Shown: in pieces, positions 16,079 to 25,354 of the stretch
Numbering within the stretch: position 1 is the first letter of the stretch
Layout: each line of letters begins with the position of its first letter
From: Flavobacteriales bacterium
GTDB lineage: Bacteria > Bacteroidota > Bacteroidia > Flavobacteriales > Flavobacteriaceae
Direction: 5' to 3'
Assembly (NCBI GenBank): GCA_018335925.1
Contig: JAGXRF010000017.1
Coordinates: 1 to 64,000 of the forward strand
Length of the DNA: 64,000 nucleotides
Translations under genes and position numbers: made by a program
The notes under the pieces: model-generated
Databases searched by the model: none
What the model was told of the DNA's origin: nothing
Seen by the model: the letters and a program-made list of their open reading frames with translations, nothing else

Positions 16079-16702
16079 TCACTTTTTATTATGGTTATAA
16101 AATTCCCATTCTTTAATTCTTTCTCCTTGATGATAAGTACATCTTGCCACTAAATTCCCCTTTTCATTATACTCCTCCCACTTTCCATGCTCTTTTCCTT
16201 TTATATAAAATCCTTTGGTTGCTAATACTCCATTTTCATGGTAAACACAATAATCTCCATCTATTAAATGATGGTAATAATTGGTTGCAATTTTTGGATT
16301 TCCGTTTTCAAAAAAAGAAGCATACTTTCCGTGAAACCCATTGGGTGATTTATAGTTTACTTTAGAGAAAAAACTACCATTCTCATAAAAATATTCCCAA
16401 TATCCATCTTCATGTCAGTGTTTAAAAACACCTCTAGATTCTATCTTTCCATTGGAAAAATAATTTTTGCACCAACCATGTAATTTTCCTTCAACATAAT
16501 TTTCCTCCGACACAAGATTACCGAATTTATCAAAGTTTTTTAACAAACCATGCAATTGCCATTTGCCATAAATGAAATTTTTTCTTGCAGTTCCTACACT
16601 AGCTAATTGACCATTGTCATGGTACTCTTCAATCTTCTCTTCCCCACATCCACAGGATGCTATCAACAATAAACCAAAAAGAAGAAGTAGTATTTTTCGC
16701 AT
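16079..16702 (-). pseudogene. YwqK/MORN-repeat lipoprotein gene interrupted by one TGA
   Basis: Read on the minus strand from 16702, the first 95 codons give a lipoprotein signal (lipobox IASC, about residue 17) and then MORN-like repeats such as YVEGKLHGW. Codon 96 (16417-16415) is TGA. Past it the same frame stays open for 111 more codons, to a TGA at 16081-16079, with further clear repeats: FYENG, FHGKYASFFENG, IDGDYCVYHENG, IKGKEHGKWEEYNEKG. The TGA falls exactly where the repeat has its conserved Gly (FKH-stop-HEDGYW against YVEGKLHGW), so a GGA to TGA change is the simplest explanation. YwqK-type proteins are called antitoxins in some annotations. The gene is probably a recent pseudogene, or expressed as a 95-residue fragment. 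Confidence 0.8.
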
Positions 16703-16705
16703 GGC

Positions 16706-18412
16706 TTAATTGATTCTATAAATCGGATATCGTTTGTGACTCTTCTCGTAATAAGGAGAGTTTTGATAAATCCAATCTAATTGGGCTCTTGCATTATCTG
16801 CAAAAGCTGCATCTTTTGCTTTTCTTTCCTCAAATCGCATTTTTAAATCTGGATTGCTTTGTAATAATTCCCATGCAATATCTTCAAAAACATAAGCCGA
16901 ATAGCCTTCTTTTTGTTGCAAAATACTATCAAAAAAATTCCAATTAAAAAACGAGTCCGGGGCTTCTGGTTCTAAGGTTTCCATCAAGTATTTTACCCCG
17001 GGTTGTTGGGTAGAAATTAAATGAGTTCCTTTTGGAAAATAAACTTCTTCCTGAAAACTTTTTACTTTGGTATTGCTATGCAAATAATGTCCTTCATAAG
17101 GTTGTGAAAGGGTTTGAAAATCATCTATGTAATAGCCTTGTACTTTTATCAAAGTGTCTTTTTTAATTACCATACTGGTAATATTTTGCAAATGAATCAA
17201 ATCTAACACCTTATATTCCGAAGGCGGAATTACAAAATACTTTGGAATGGTTTTGCTAGCTACCACTTTGTATCTTTCGAAATACGGAATTTGTTTGGCA
17301 TAAGGCTTGCTTTGGTCGTAAAAAAGTCGGTTTTTACCTGTAACCTTACTTGGAATATAACTAGCCTCATACCCTTTAAAGGTGATGGTTTTGGATTGCG
17401 TACTATCTAATTTCCATTGCAATGGATAGGTGCTTCCTGCAGTAAATTCTTTCCAGTGGTTTCGAACAAAATTGGTAATCAATGGTGCTTGCATTTGGCA
17501 ATACTGGTAAGTTTCCAACATAAATTGATAGGTAACTTCTACCCTATCTGCATATTTTTTTAACATGTGGGTTTCGGGTAAATACGAGAAACTCCCAAAT
17601 AACGAAGCATATCCGCTTGAGTAACGAGGGGTATCCATCATTTGATGAAAACCTTTGTCCGGACTTGTCCCGTAAACCGTTACATATGGAATGGTTTCTA
17701 TTTTCTTTTGCTCCATCTGTTTTAAAATTGCAGGAGTCATCATATGTTTAAAAAAAGATCCTGAAGCCACACCCAATTTTTGCCAATGACTTTCAATCAG
17801 GGTAAATACATACGGATAATCTGCTCCGTTACTAACATGATTATCTATAAAAACATCTGGTTGTACTTGGTGAAAGATGCTTGCAAAAGTTCGCATGTTT
17901 TTGGAATCTGTTTTGATAAAATCTCTGTTCAAATCCAAATTTTTACTATTCCCTCTAAATCCGTAAGCTTCCGGTCCGTTTTGGTTGGCTCTGGAAAAAC
18001 TGTTTCTGTTTTTGGTACCTTCTACGTTATAGGCAGGGATGATTACCAATAAGATATTTTTGGAGACCTTTACCTTGCCAATGGCTAAATCTCTTAACAA
18101 TTGCATACTTGCATCTACCCCATCCGGCTCCCCGGGATGAATATTGTTATTAACCAATATTTTCAATTGCTTGGTGTTAAAACTAAATTGCTCGGTAGCA
18201 TCAAAAACAAGGTAGTGAATTGGAGTTCCATCATCAGACGTACCTGCTTCTTTAATTTGTATGGTTGAAAAATGATTAGCTAAGCTATTAAAATAGGTCA
18301 TCATTTCCTCATAAGTGGGAGTTTGGTTGCCATTTCCTAACTCAAAAGGAGTTTTCCAGTTATTTTGAGCAAAACCGAACAAAACAAAGAAAGATAGAAG
18401 GTATATTTTCAT
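16706..18412 (-). CDS. M14-family zinc carboxypeptidase
   Basis: A secreted metallopeptidase of 568 residues with a signal peptide (about 1-15, ending FAQ). The zinc ligands are visible as H92 and E95 in NNIHPGEPDG and H192 in IDNHVSNG. The substrate-binding block NLDLNRDF (about 158-165) is also present. The C-terminal 200 residues form an extra domain common in the Bacteroidota M14 proteins. Specificity is unknown. It lies three bases from the broken YwqK gene and has an AT-rich repeat upstream. Confidence 0.88.
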   Translation of the reverse strand: MKIYLLSFFVLFGFAQNNWKTPFELGNGNQTPTYEEMMTYFNSLANHFSTIQIKEAGTSDDGTPIHYLVFDATEQFSFNTKQLKILVNNNIHPGEPDGVDASMQLLRDLAIGKVKVSKNILLVIIPAYNVEGTKNRNSFSRANQNGPEAYGFRGNSKNLDLNRDFIKTDSKNMRTFASIFHQVQPDVFIDNHVSNGADYPYVFTLIESHWQKLGVASGSFFKHMMTPAILKQMEQKKIETIPYVTVYGTSPDKGFHQMMDTPRYSSGYASLFGSFSYLPETHMLKKYADRVEVTYQFMLETYQYCQMQAPLITNFVRNHWKEFTAGSTYPLQWKLDSTQSKTITFKGYEASYIPSKVTGKNRLFYDQSKPYAKQIPYFERYKVVASKTIPKYFVIPPSEYKVLDLIHLQNITSMVIKKDTLIKVQGYYIDDFQTLSQPYEGHYLHSNTKVKSFQEEVYFPKGTHLISTQQPGVKYLMETLEPEAPDSFFNWNFFDSILQQKEGYSAYVFEDIAWELLQSNPDLKMRFEERKAKDAAFADNARAQLDWIYQNSPYYEKSHKRYPIYRIN

Positions 18413-18415
18413 AAA

Positions 18416-18476
18416 GAATTTGAAAATTTGAAATTTGAGGATATGAAATTCGAAATTTGAAATTTGAAGTTGGAAG
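18416..18476. repeat. Degenerate GAAATTTGA-type tandem repeat
   Basis: About six imperfect copies of a (G)AAATTTGA unit fill the gap between coaD and the M14 gene. They look like slippage-derived intergenic sequence. No promoter element is clear here. Confidence 0.6.
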
Positions 18477-18508
18477 TAAAATACAGTAATTCTGATTTCT
18501 GTATTTGT

Positions 18509-18961
18509 TTACCATTTTACACTATCCGGAACCAAAACGTGGTAATCTCCGCCATTTCTAATCACATCTCTTACAATACTGCTGCTGATATAGGAAGTTT
18601 TGGCTGCTGTAAGTAAAAAAACAGTTTCAATTTTTGATAATTTTCGGTTGGTATGGGCAATGGCTTTTTCAAACTCAAAATCGGCCGGATTTCGCAAACC
18701 TCTTAAAATAAATTCCGCCTCCACTTTTTCGCACAATTCGATGGTCAATCCTTCGTAAGTAATCACTTTTACTTTAGGCTCGTGAGCAAAAGCATCTTCA
18801 ATAAACTTTTTTCGCTGTTCCAAATTGAACATATATTTTTTATCGGCATTAATTCCGATGGCTACAATAATTTCATCAAACAAGGTAACCCCACGTTGAA
18901 TGATATCAAAATGTCCTAAAGTAATTGGGTCAAAAGACCCTGGAAAAACTGCTCTTTGCAT
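18509..18961 (-). CDS. coaD: Phosphopantetheine adenylyltransferase
   Basis: This enzyme adenylates 4'-phosphopantetheine to dephospho-CoA, the fourth step of coenzyme A synthesis. The nucleotidyltransferase motif PGSFDPITLGH (7-17) with the TxGH signature and the C-terminal ISSSIVRDVI (about 126-135) are intact. The 150-residue length is normal. It follows ddl and the SRPBCC gene on the same strand with a 48-base gap, probably as one transcript. Confidence 0.96.
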   Translation of the reverse strand: MQRAVFPGSFDPITLGHFDIIQRGVTLFDEIIVAIGINADKKYMFNLEQRKKFIEDAFAHEPKVKVITYEGLTIELCEKVEAEFILRGLRNPADFEFEKAIAHTNRKLSKIETVFLLTAAKTSYISSSIVRDVIRNGGDYHVLVPDSVKW

Positions 18962-19009
18962 GATTTACTTTTAAAGTTGCTCATCCAAAGATAATAAAAA
19001 GATGGTAAT

Positions 19010-19444
19010 TTACTTTTCAGCCAATTCCTTCAATTGATTCAATGCTTCGGGAAACACACGGTTCATGCTTTCTTCATATTCCGGAAGTGTATCTACTTTT
19101 ACCACTAGTTTGGTTTGCATCTCTTCTTCAAAAATTTCGTAGGATTCTAATGGAGTACCCCATTTTTCTCGATTACTTTCTAACTCTACAAAATTTTCTA
19201 TTTCACCTAAGTGCTGAAAAACAACTTTTTTATGTGGCACAAATTCCTTTACCAAGCTATACATCCCATGCCCATCTGCAGTTAAAAATTGAATTTTAGC
19301 ACCTACTTCCCAAACATCCATTGTATAATAACTACTCGGATGGAAGGGTTTGGTCCACTCTTTATAATTTTCTGGCATCCACAAACCATCCCAAACTTTT
19401 GTATGGGTTGATTTAATTGCTATTTCAAAAGTTAATGTTTTCAT
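19010..19444 (-). CDS. SRPBCC (AHSA1-like) domain protein
   Basis: The start at 19444 overlaps the ddl stop as ATGA, showing translational coupling; the longer frame from 19465 would lie inside ddl. The 144-residue product is one START/AHSA1-like fold ('TFEIAIKSTHTKVWDGLWMPENYKEW' at the start, a C-terminal helix 'YEESMNRVFPEALNQLKELAEK'). The ligand is unknown. Its place between ddl and coaD is probably a transcription convenience. Confidence 0.78.
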   Translation of the reverse strand: MKTLTFEIAIKSTHTKVWDGLWMPENYKEWTKPFHPSSYYTMDVWEVGAKIQFLTADGHGMYSLVKEFVPHKKVVFQHLGEIENFVELESNREKWGTPLESYEIFEEEMQTKLVVKVDTLPEYEESMNRVFPEALNQLKELAEK

Positions 19445-20454
19445 TTTTTTCCTAATCTGTTCCAAATAGGTTGCTTTTTTAAGGCCAAAGCAATTTCATT
19501 GTCAAATAAATCTTTAAATGCATAACCCGCATGAGCAGCTTGTTGCGGAAAAATACTTTGTGGAGACAATCCGGGATTGGTGTTGATTTCGATAAAATGA
19601 GGCACCTCGTTGTTTACGATGTAGTCTATTCTGGCAAATCCTTGCATACCAAGTGCATGATATACTTTTTTGGTAGTTTCGTGCATTGCTTTTTCCCAGG
19701 CTTCCGGAAGTTGTGCCGGAGTTACTTCGTCTGATTTTCCTAAATATTTAGCTTCGTAATCAAAAAATTCGTTATGAGGAATGATTTCTGTAATTCCTAA
19801 AACAACAATTTCGTTTTGATATAACATCACTCCAACCGAAAACTCTCTTCCTTTCAAATAAGCTTCTAACAATACGTTGGCATCTTCTGCAAAAGCAACT
19901 TCTAAAGCTTTTTGCAGTTCCGAAACATCGTTTACTTTAGAAACTCCCAAACTACTTCCAGACTGATTTGGCTTCACCATCAATGGCAAACCAAGAGTTT
20001 CAATCATTTGATTGGTATCTATCTGATCACCTTCGGATAGATAAATAGAATTTGCTCTCGGTATTTGAAATTTTGCCAAAACGGATAGTGTATCTCGCTT
20101 ACTAAACGTTAAAGCCGATTGATAAAATCCACAACCGGTATAAGGCAACCCTATCAATTCCCAATAAGCCTGTAAGTGACCATCTTCACCCGGAGTACCG
20201 TGAATGGTATTTACCGCTACATCAAAATGGATTCTTTTATTCTCAAATAAAAAACTAAAATCAGATTTGTCCATCGGAAAAGCTTGGTTGCTTATTTGTA
20301 CTGTCCAACCCTCTTGCAGAATATGCACCGGATAAATTTCGTATTTTTCAGCATCTAAGTGTTGTAAAATCAACTGACCACTTCTTAGCGAAATCACCGA
20401 TTCGTTGGAGTAACCACCCATCACAACTGCAACTCTTAATTTGGAATGTGTCAT
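19441..20454 (-). CDS. ddl: D-alanine--D-alanine ligase
   Basis: An ATP-grasp ligase that makes the D-Ala-D-Ala dipeptide for peptidoglycan. The N-terminal VVMGGYSNESVISLRSG is the family start. Diagnostic motifs are LMVKPNQSGSSLGVSKV (about 177-193) and the C-terminal metal-binding HFIEINTNPGLSPQSIFPQQA (about 290-310). Length 337 residues. It is first in a leftward operon ddl - SRPBCC - coaD. The PASTA gene diverges from it, and 20455-20593 holds their promoters. Confidence 0.95.
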   Translation of the reverse strand: MTHSKLRVAVVMGGYSNESVISLRSGQLILQHLDAEKYEIYPVHILQEGWTVQISNQAFPMDKSDFSFLFENKRIHFDVAVNTIHGTPGEDGHLQAYWELIGLPYTGCGFYQSALTFSKRDTLSVLAKFQIPRANSIYLSEGDQIDTNQMIETLGLPLMVKPNQSGSSLGVSKVNDVSELQKALEVAFAEDANVLLEAYLKGREFSVGVMLYQNEIVVLGITEIIPHNEFFDYEAKYLGKSDEVTPAQLPEAWEKAMHETTKKVYHALGMQGFARIDYIVNNEVPHFIEINTNPGLSPQSIFPQQAAHAGYAFKDLFDNEIALALKKQPIWNRLGKK

Positions 20455-20593
20455 TGGAATACAAAAATTTGATTGGGTAAAGATAATTAATGAAAAGTGG
20501 AAAACTATAGGGTTTAAAATTTTCCGAGCGTAAAATCACAATTTTTTAGTTTTTAAAATTGAAATTGCCTTCTAATCCAAACAATAGAAAAAC

Positions 20594-20601
20594 TATCTTT
20601 G
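20594..20601 (+). promoter_or_regulatory. -7 promoter box of the PASTA gene
   Basis: TATCTTTG matches TAnnTTTG and lies 21 bases before ATG 20623. The TTG at 20599, which would extend the reading frame upstream, sits inside this box, so it is unlikely to be a start codon. Confidence 0.6.
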
Positions 20602-20622
20602 CAGTTATCTAGTTTTAAAAAG

Positions 20623-21249
20623 ATGAACTTTATACAATTTATTTTTACTCGTCATTTTTGGATCCAATTTGCGATGGCATTAGTTTTGAGTGGAGTATTG
20701 ATTTTTTTACTTCTTAGCTGGCTTTCATTTCAAACCAACCACGGACAAGAAGTTGTAGTACCTAATGTTACTAATTTACTCATGGAAGAGGTAGAGGACA
20801 AGTTAGACAACGTTGATTTAGATTATGTTTTGTTAGATACATTAGACTACGACCCTACCAAACCAAAATTTGTTGTTTTGTTTCAAGAGCCTAAGCCAGG
20901 TAGTAAAGTAAAACCGAATAGAAAGGTGTATGTGAAAATTAATGCTGGTGATTACGCTTATGTAACCGTTCCGGATTTGGTGCAAAAATCGTTCAGACAT
21001 GTAGAAAATACTTTCAAAGTACTTGGTTTGCAAGTTGGAGATACTGTATACAAACCATTTTTAGGTAAAGACATGGTTTTGGAAATGAAATACCAAGGAA
21101 AACCTTTAAAACCAGGCACCAAATTGAAAAAAACCACCAAAATTGATTTTGTTTTGGGAGATGGTAAGATTAGTTATTATGATGATAAGGAGTTGGATTC
21201 TATTCAATCGATAAAAATTGATCAATTAGAAGTTCCGTATGACAACTGA
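20623..21249 (+). CDS. PASTA-domain single-pass membrane protein
   Basis: The start ATG 20623 is preferred over TTG 20599 because a -7 box covers the latter. The product (208 residues) has a short cytoplasmic N-terminus, a transmembrane helix (about 13-35) and tandem PASTA domains in the periplasm. These begin 'EVVVPNVTNLLMEEVEDKLDNVDLDYV' and 'YVTVPDLVQKSFRHVENTFKVLGLQVGD'. PASTA domains bind peptidoglycan stems; no kinase or transpeptidase domain is attached. It overlaps the start of the pseudouridine synthase gene by 11 bases. Confidence 0.85.
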   Translation: MNFIQFIFTRHFWIQFAMALVLSGVLIFLLLSWLSFQTNHGQEVVVPNVTNLLMEEVEDKLDNVDLDYVLLDTLDYDPTKPKFVVLFQEPKPGSKVKPNRKVYVKINAGDYAYVTVPDLVQKSFRHVENTFKVLGLQVGDTVYKPFLGKDMVLEMKYQGKPLKPGTKLKKTTKIDFVLGDGKISYYDDKELDSIQSIKIDQLEVPYDN

Positions 21250-22279
21250 TGCTACTTTTTTGGAACAAGAAGAGGATGGTTTTGAACATTATCGTTTTGA
21301 AGTTGCCAAAGGGCAATCGCTGCTAAGAATAGACAAATACTTGATGGGTTTGGTTGAAAATGCTACCCGTAATAAAATTCAACAAGCAGCAGAAGACGGA
21401 TGTATTTTAGTTAACGACCAACCGGTAAAATCTAACTACAAAGTAAAACCTTTGGATGTGATTCGAGTGGTTTTTGAACATCCACCTTATGAATATTTAT
21501 TAGAGCCCGAAAACATTCCGCTAGACATTGTTTTTGAAGACGAACATTTGATTGTACTAAATAAACCTGCAGGCTTAGTGGTGCATCCGGGACACGGAAA
21601 TTACTCCGGAACTTTGGTAAATGGCTTGATTTACCATTTTCAAAATTTACCATTAAACTCTAGCAATCGTCCGGGTTTGGTACATCGAATAGATAAAGAT
21701 ACTTCCGGGCTATTGGTAGTTGCCAAAACCGATTTTACCTTACAACACTTATCCAACCAATTTGCAGAAAAAACTTCAGAACGTGCATATGTAGCTTTGG
21801 TTTGGGGAAATGTGGAGCAGGACAAAGGCACCATTACAGGCTATATTGGCAGGCACTTAAAAGACCGCATGCAAATGGCTGTTTTTGAAGATGAAAAATT
21901 TGGAAAATGGGCTGTTACCCATTACGAAGTTTTGGAGCGTTTTGGCTATGTAACTTTGGTAAAATGCACCTTAGAAACCGGTAGAACCCATCAAATTAGA
22001 GCCCATATGAAATTCATTGGACATCCGTTGTTTAATGACGAACGTTATGGTGGGAATTTAATTTTAAAAGGAACCACGTTTACCAAATACAAACAGTTTG
22101 TTGACAATTGTTTTAAAATTTTACCTCGACAAGCTTTGCATGCCAAAACTTTGGGATTTGAACATCCGGTTACAAATCAAAAATTACAGTTTGATTCTGA
22201 AATCCCTCAGGATATGCAACAATGTATTGAAAAATGGCGTGGGTATGCTAAAAGTAGTGGCTTGCAGGATTTGGAGTAA
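21239..22279 (+). CDS. rluD: RluA-family 23S rRNA pseudouridine synthase (RluD-like)
   Basis: An S4 RNA-binding domain (about 27-75) precedes the catalytic domain. The signature HRIDKDTSGLLVVAK (149-163) puts the catalytic Asp at 152. The C-terminal RTHQIRAHMKFIGHPLFNDERYGG block is also typical. The two-domain layout and 346-residue length fit RluD, which modifies helix 69 of 23S rRNA; RluC-like specificity cannot be excluded. It is translationally coupled to the PASTA gene and its stop directly abuts that of the convergent btuD gene. Confidence 0.9.
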   Translation: MTTDATFLEQEEDGFEHYRFEVAKGQSLLRIDKYLMGLVENATRNKIQQAAEDGCILVNDQPVKSNYKVKPLDVIRVVFEHPPYEYLLEPENIPLDIVFEDEHLIVLNKPAGLVVHPGHGNYSGTLVNGLIYHFQNLPLNSSNRPGLVHRIDKDTSGLLVVAKTDFTLQHLSNQFAEKTSERAYVALVWGNVEQDKGTITGYIGRHLKDRMQMAVFEDEKFGKWAVTHYEVLERFGYVTLVKCTLETGRTHQIRAHMKFIGHPLFNDERYGGNLILKGTTFTKYKQFVDNCFKILPRQALHAKTLGFEHPVTNQKLQFDSEIPQDMQQCIEKWRGYAKSSGLQDLE

Positions 22280-23062
22280 TTATTTTTTCACTAAAAACTT
22301 TCCGGTGGATGCGTCAAAAGTTACGTCTTCTTCCTGAAATAAATCGTGGAATACTCCTTCGGAAATCAAGTTACAAGGTTCGTCAAAATAAACTCCTTTA
22401 GGGGTAAACAGTAAAACCTGATCGCAAAATTGCAAGCATAAATCTAAGTCGTGCGAAGAAAATAAAATAGTTTTCCCCTGTTCTTTTGCTAATTGTTGCA
22501 ACAATTTAAACACACTTACTTTGTGTACCAAATCTAAATGAGAAGTAGGTTCATCTAACAAAACCAAAGGAGTATCTTGGGCCAAACACCTAGCAATCAT
22601 TACTTTTTGTAACTGTCCATCGCTTAACTCGTATACTTTTTTATGGGCAAAATCTGCCATTCTTACCAAAGTTAAAGCTTCTGTTACTTTTTGCTCATCT
22701 TCCTCAGATAATTTTCCTATCCAAGAGGTGTGTGGCAATCTGCCCAAGGCAACCAACTCCAATACCGTTAATTGGGTTTTCGGAATGGCTTCGGTTAACA
22801 CCGCACTCATCACTTTGGCTTTTTCCTGAACATCCCAATCTGTGATTGGTTTATCTTGCAAGCGAATAGTCCCATCTAATGGCAATAAGCTTCCTAACAA
22901 ACTTTTTAAAAAAGTAGATTTTCCTGCACCATTGGCTCCCAAAATCCCCACAAATTGACCTGTGCTTATAGGCAAATCAGGAATGGAGACACTCCACACC
23001 ATATTTTTCCCTTTGGTGTACCCTACTTTTAGGTTTTGGGTTTGTAGAACTAAATTTTGCAT
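22280..23062 (-). CDS. btuD: ABC transporter ATP-binding protein, probably vitamin B12 import
   Basis: A FecE/BtuD-type ATPase of 260 residues. Walker A is GANGAGKST (42-50), the Q-loop follows, the signature is LSDGQ (146-150), Walker B is LVLLDEPTSHLDL (166-178) and the H-loop is LFSSHDLDL. It is third in the operon btuF-btuC-btuD, one base after btuC. B12 specificity is inferred from the divergent btuB gene with a cobalamin riboswitch; iron-siderophore import is the alternative. Confidence 0.85.
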   Translation of the reverse strand: MQNLVLQTQNLKVGYTKGKNMVWSVSIPDLPISTGQFVGILGANGAGKSTFLKSLLGSLLPLDGTIRLQDKPITDWDVQEKAKVMSAVLTEAIPKTQLTVLELVALGRLPHTSWIGKLSEEDEQKVTEALTLVRMADFAHKKVYELSDGQLQKVMIARCLAQDTPLVLLDEPTSHLDLVHKVSVFKLLQQLAKEQGKTILFSSHDLDLCLQFCDQVLLFTPKGVYFDEPCNLISEGVFHDLFQEEDVTFDASTGKFLVKK

Positions 23063-23063
23063 A

Positions 23064-24071
23064 TTATATAGTCAACTTTTTTTGTCGCATCAACAACCAA
23101 ACCACCATGGGAGCTCCTATGATAGATGTCACTGCATTAATTGGTAACGTTAAAGCCGAACCAGGTACTTGTGCAATCAAATCACATAACAACAACAATA
23201 TCGCACCTATCAATACACATCCCCAGAATAGCACCAAATGTTGACTGGTTTGAAACAATAATCTGGCCAAATGTGGTACAGATAAACCAATAAAAGCAAT
23301 AGGCCCTACAAAAGCTGTAATAGAACCCGCTAAAATTGCCGTAGATAACAACACTACTTGCTGAAAAATTTTCCAAGAAACTCCCATAGAAATGGCATAA
23401 TTTTTTCCGAGCAACATCAAGTTTAGCGATTTCATTTGGCTGTAAGCCATCACCAAACCAATAAAAACAGTTATGGATAAAATTACGACTGCCTCCCACG
23501 ACATTTGATGTAATGATCCCATACTCCACAAGGTAAACTTTTGTAAAGCTTCTGCAGAACTAAAATAGGCCAAAATACCCACCACTGCTCCGGTAAAACT
23601 TCCAAACATCAATCCAACTATTAATAGTGTGGTTGGATCTTCCATTTTTTTGGACACCAATAAAATCAAAAGCAAAACCAAAAAACTACCCAATGCTGCA
23701 GCTATCATCATGGTCCAGGCATTTAAAACCGCTATGGATAAACCAATGCTTCCCATTACCAACAAAGCCACACCCAAACTTGCCCCTGAACTAATACCTA
23801 AAACATAGGGGCCGGCTAATGCATTTCTGAAAAAAGTTTGCATTAACAAACCTGAAATTCCGAGTCCTGCACCTACTAAAATGGCTGTGATACTTTTGGG
23901 TAAACGATAGTCCCACAAAATTAACGCATCACTTTTTTGCACAGGATCTCCAATAAAAGCTTGCCAAAAATCACCTAAGGTAATAGTGACCGAACCAAAC
24001 AACAAACTTGCCAACCAAAGCAAAACCAAGGTAACAATTAGTAGGGTGAATATGTGAGAATGTTTAAACAA
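23064..24071 (-). CDS. btuC: FecCD/BtuC-family ABC transporter permease
   Basis: A polytopic inner-membrane permease (335 residues, about nine or ten helices) of the FecCD family. The blocks RLPKSITAILVGAGLGISGLLMQTFFRNALAGPYVLGISSGA (about 50-90) and GPIAFIGLSVPHLARLL (about 266-282), the ATPase contact region, are diagnostic. The start abuts the btuF stop with no gap. Confidence 0.88.
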   Translation of the reverse strand: MFKHSHIFTLLIVTLVLLWLASLLFGSVTITLGDFWQAFIGDPVQKSDALILWDYRLPKSITAILVGAGLGISGLLMQTFFRNALAGPYVLGISSGASLGVALLVMGSIGLSIAVLNAWTMMIAAALGSFLVLLLILLVSKKMEDPTTLLIVGLMFGSFTGAVVGILAYFSSAEALQKFTLWSMGSLHQMSWEAVVILSITVFIGLVMAYSQMKSLNLMLLGKNYAISMGVSWKIFQQVVLLSTAILAGSITAFVGPIAFIGLSVPHLARLLFQTSQHLVLFWGCVLIGAILLLLCDLIAQVPGSALTLPINAVTSIIGAPMVVWLLMRQKKLTI

Positions 24072-25199
24072 TTAAGGCAAGGATTCGTAAAAGTGTAAAG
24101 TTCCGGGAGCTAATAAATCAGGGTGCAAAATACGAATTAAGTCTTCCAACACCAAGTCGGGCCGCATCGAAGCCAACTCGTAAAATAAAATACCACCTGT
24201 TGGTCCTTTTTTACTACTTGAGGTAAACATTTTGTTTTGCTTTACAGCTTCAAAATCTTTAAAAGAGGGCAAGCTTTGCAATAATTGATTTTTGGTTTCA
24301 TACTGTCCGGTACCAATCCAAAAAGATGCCTGTGAAGCTTGTTGCAACACCACTTCCATACTCAATTTTTCGCTTCCTGAACCTTTAAATTGGTTGAATA
24401 AATATTTGGCATTGGCATCATATAATACTTTCACAGCCCAGCTATCCTTTTGTGGCACATACCAAATTCCTTGAAAATCACTACCACTCATGACTATTGG
24501 AGTAGTTTTGGCTTGCTTTGCTTTTTGCTGCAAGGCCAAATAACTTTGTTTGATTTCATCAAATTTTTGTGTGGCATTAGGCAAATCGTCCGTTAAAACC
24601 CCAAAAAACTTGATCCACTCTGCTCTACCTAATGGGTGTTGCTCTCTCCACTCGGCATTATAACAAACCGGAATACCATTTTGTTGTAATTTTTGATAGG
24701 TGGCAGACTCTGCATCTACCCCAAATCCAACCAGTACTTCTGGTTGCAATTGCAAAAGCATCTCTATGTTTAATTGTTGGTTATTGCCAACTTCTATAAT
24801 CTTTTTTGCATCAATCAAACTTCTGGTTTTTTCAGATGAAATATAATCAAGCTGCGGAAAGCCAACAATATGATGCTGCTTATTTAATAACTCCAATGCA
24901 GGAATATGGGTGGTAGAGGTAACCACCATTTTATTTACCGGAATAGTAATATGCGGATAAAACTTTAAACTATCCGGAATTATCGCTTTTTCTCGATGAA
25001 AGATATAAGTAAAGGTTTTGGCATTGTTTTCAAACACATTCTTTACCATCACTTTGTAATATTGTGGATACGTTTTGATGACCAAACCCTTAGCAAACTG
25101 AACTTCGTTGTTCATTAGGTCTGCAAAGGCAAGGTCTTTTGAGTCTTTCTCCTTACATGAAAATAAAAAAAACAAAATACCAAAAAATAGATGCTTCAT
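24072..25199 (-). CDS. btuF: ABC transporter substrate-binding lipoprotein, probably cobalamin
   Basis: The signal peptide ends at lipobox LFSC (C15), so it is lipid-anchored. The rest (375 residues) is a class III periplasmic binding protein: an N-lobe with 'MVVTSTTHIPALELLNKQHHIVGFPQLDYISSEKTRSLI', a linking helix and a C-lobe with 'EQHPLGRAEWIKFFGVL'. The first lobe begins late because of an extra N-terminal region of about 70 residues. It heads the btuFCD operon, with its own -7 box at 25215-25222 and no riboswitch of its own. Confidence 0.85.
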   Translation of the reverse strand: MKHLFFGILFFLFSCKEKDSKDLAFADLMNNEVQFAKGLVIKTYPQYYKVMVKNVFENNAKTFTYIFHREKAIIPDSLKFYPHITIPVNKMVVTSTTHIPALELLNKQHHIVGFPQLDYISSEKTRSLIDAKKIIEVGNNQQLNIEMLLQLQPEVLVGFGVDAESATYQKLQQNGIPVCYNAEWREQHPLGRAEWIKFFGVLTDDLPNATQKFDEIKQSYLALQQKAKQAKTTPIVMSGSDFQGIWYVPQKDSWAVKVLYDANAKYLFNQFKGSGSEKLSMEVVLQQASQASFWIGTGQYETKNQLLQSLPSFKDFEAVKQNKMFTSSSKKGPTGGILFYELASMRPDLVLEDLIRILHPDLLAPGTLHFYESLP

Positions 25200-25214
25200 A
25201 TCTAAAATTTGCTA

Positions 25215-25222
25215 CAAAAGTA
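25215..25222 (-). promoter_or_regulatory. -7 promoter box of btuFCD
   Basis: On the minus strand this reads TACTTTTG (TAnnTTTG) and lies 15 bases before the btuF start. The leader is too short to contain a riboswitch. Confidence 0.6.
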
Positions 25223-25341
25223 CACATTTAGAAAGGTTAGCAACCAATTTTTAATTTGGGTTTAGGAATAGTTTGTTTTAGATAAATTGGTTCATATATG
25301 TTTTAATATCACACATGACTTTATTATTCCATTTAAAAATG

Positions 25342-25349
25342 TAGCTTTG
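25342..25349 (+). promoter_or_regulatory. -7 promoter box of the riboswitch-btuB transcript
   Basis: TAGCTTTG matches TAnnTTTG and lies immediately upstream of the first conserved riboswitch bases. Confidence 0.55.
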
Positions 25350-25354
25350 CAGCG

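Noticed and set aside
16415..16417. The in-frame TGA in the MORN-repeat gene as a selenocysteine codon.
   Set aside because: The position aligns with a conserved Gly, not Cys. No SECIS-like hairpin follows immediately, and no selenoprotein machinery is seen. A point mutation is simpler.
22280..25199. The ABC importer as an iron-siderophore system.
   Set aside because: The family cannot distinguish the two by eye, but the divergent receptor with a cobalamin riboswitch makes B12 the better reading.
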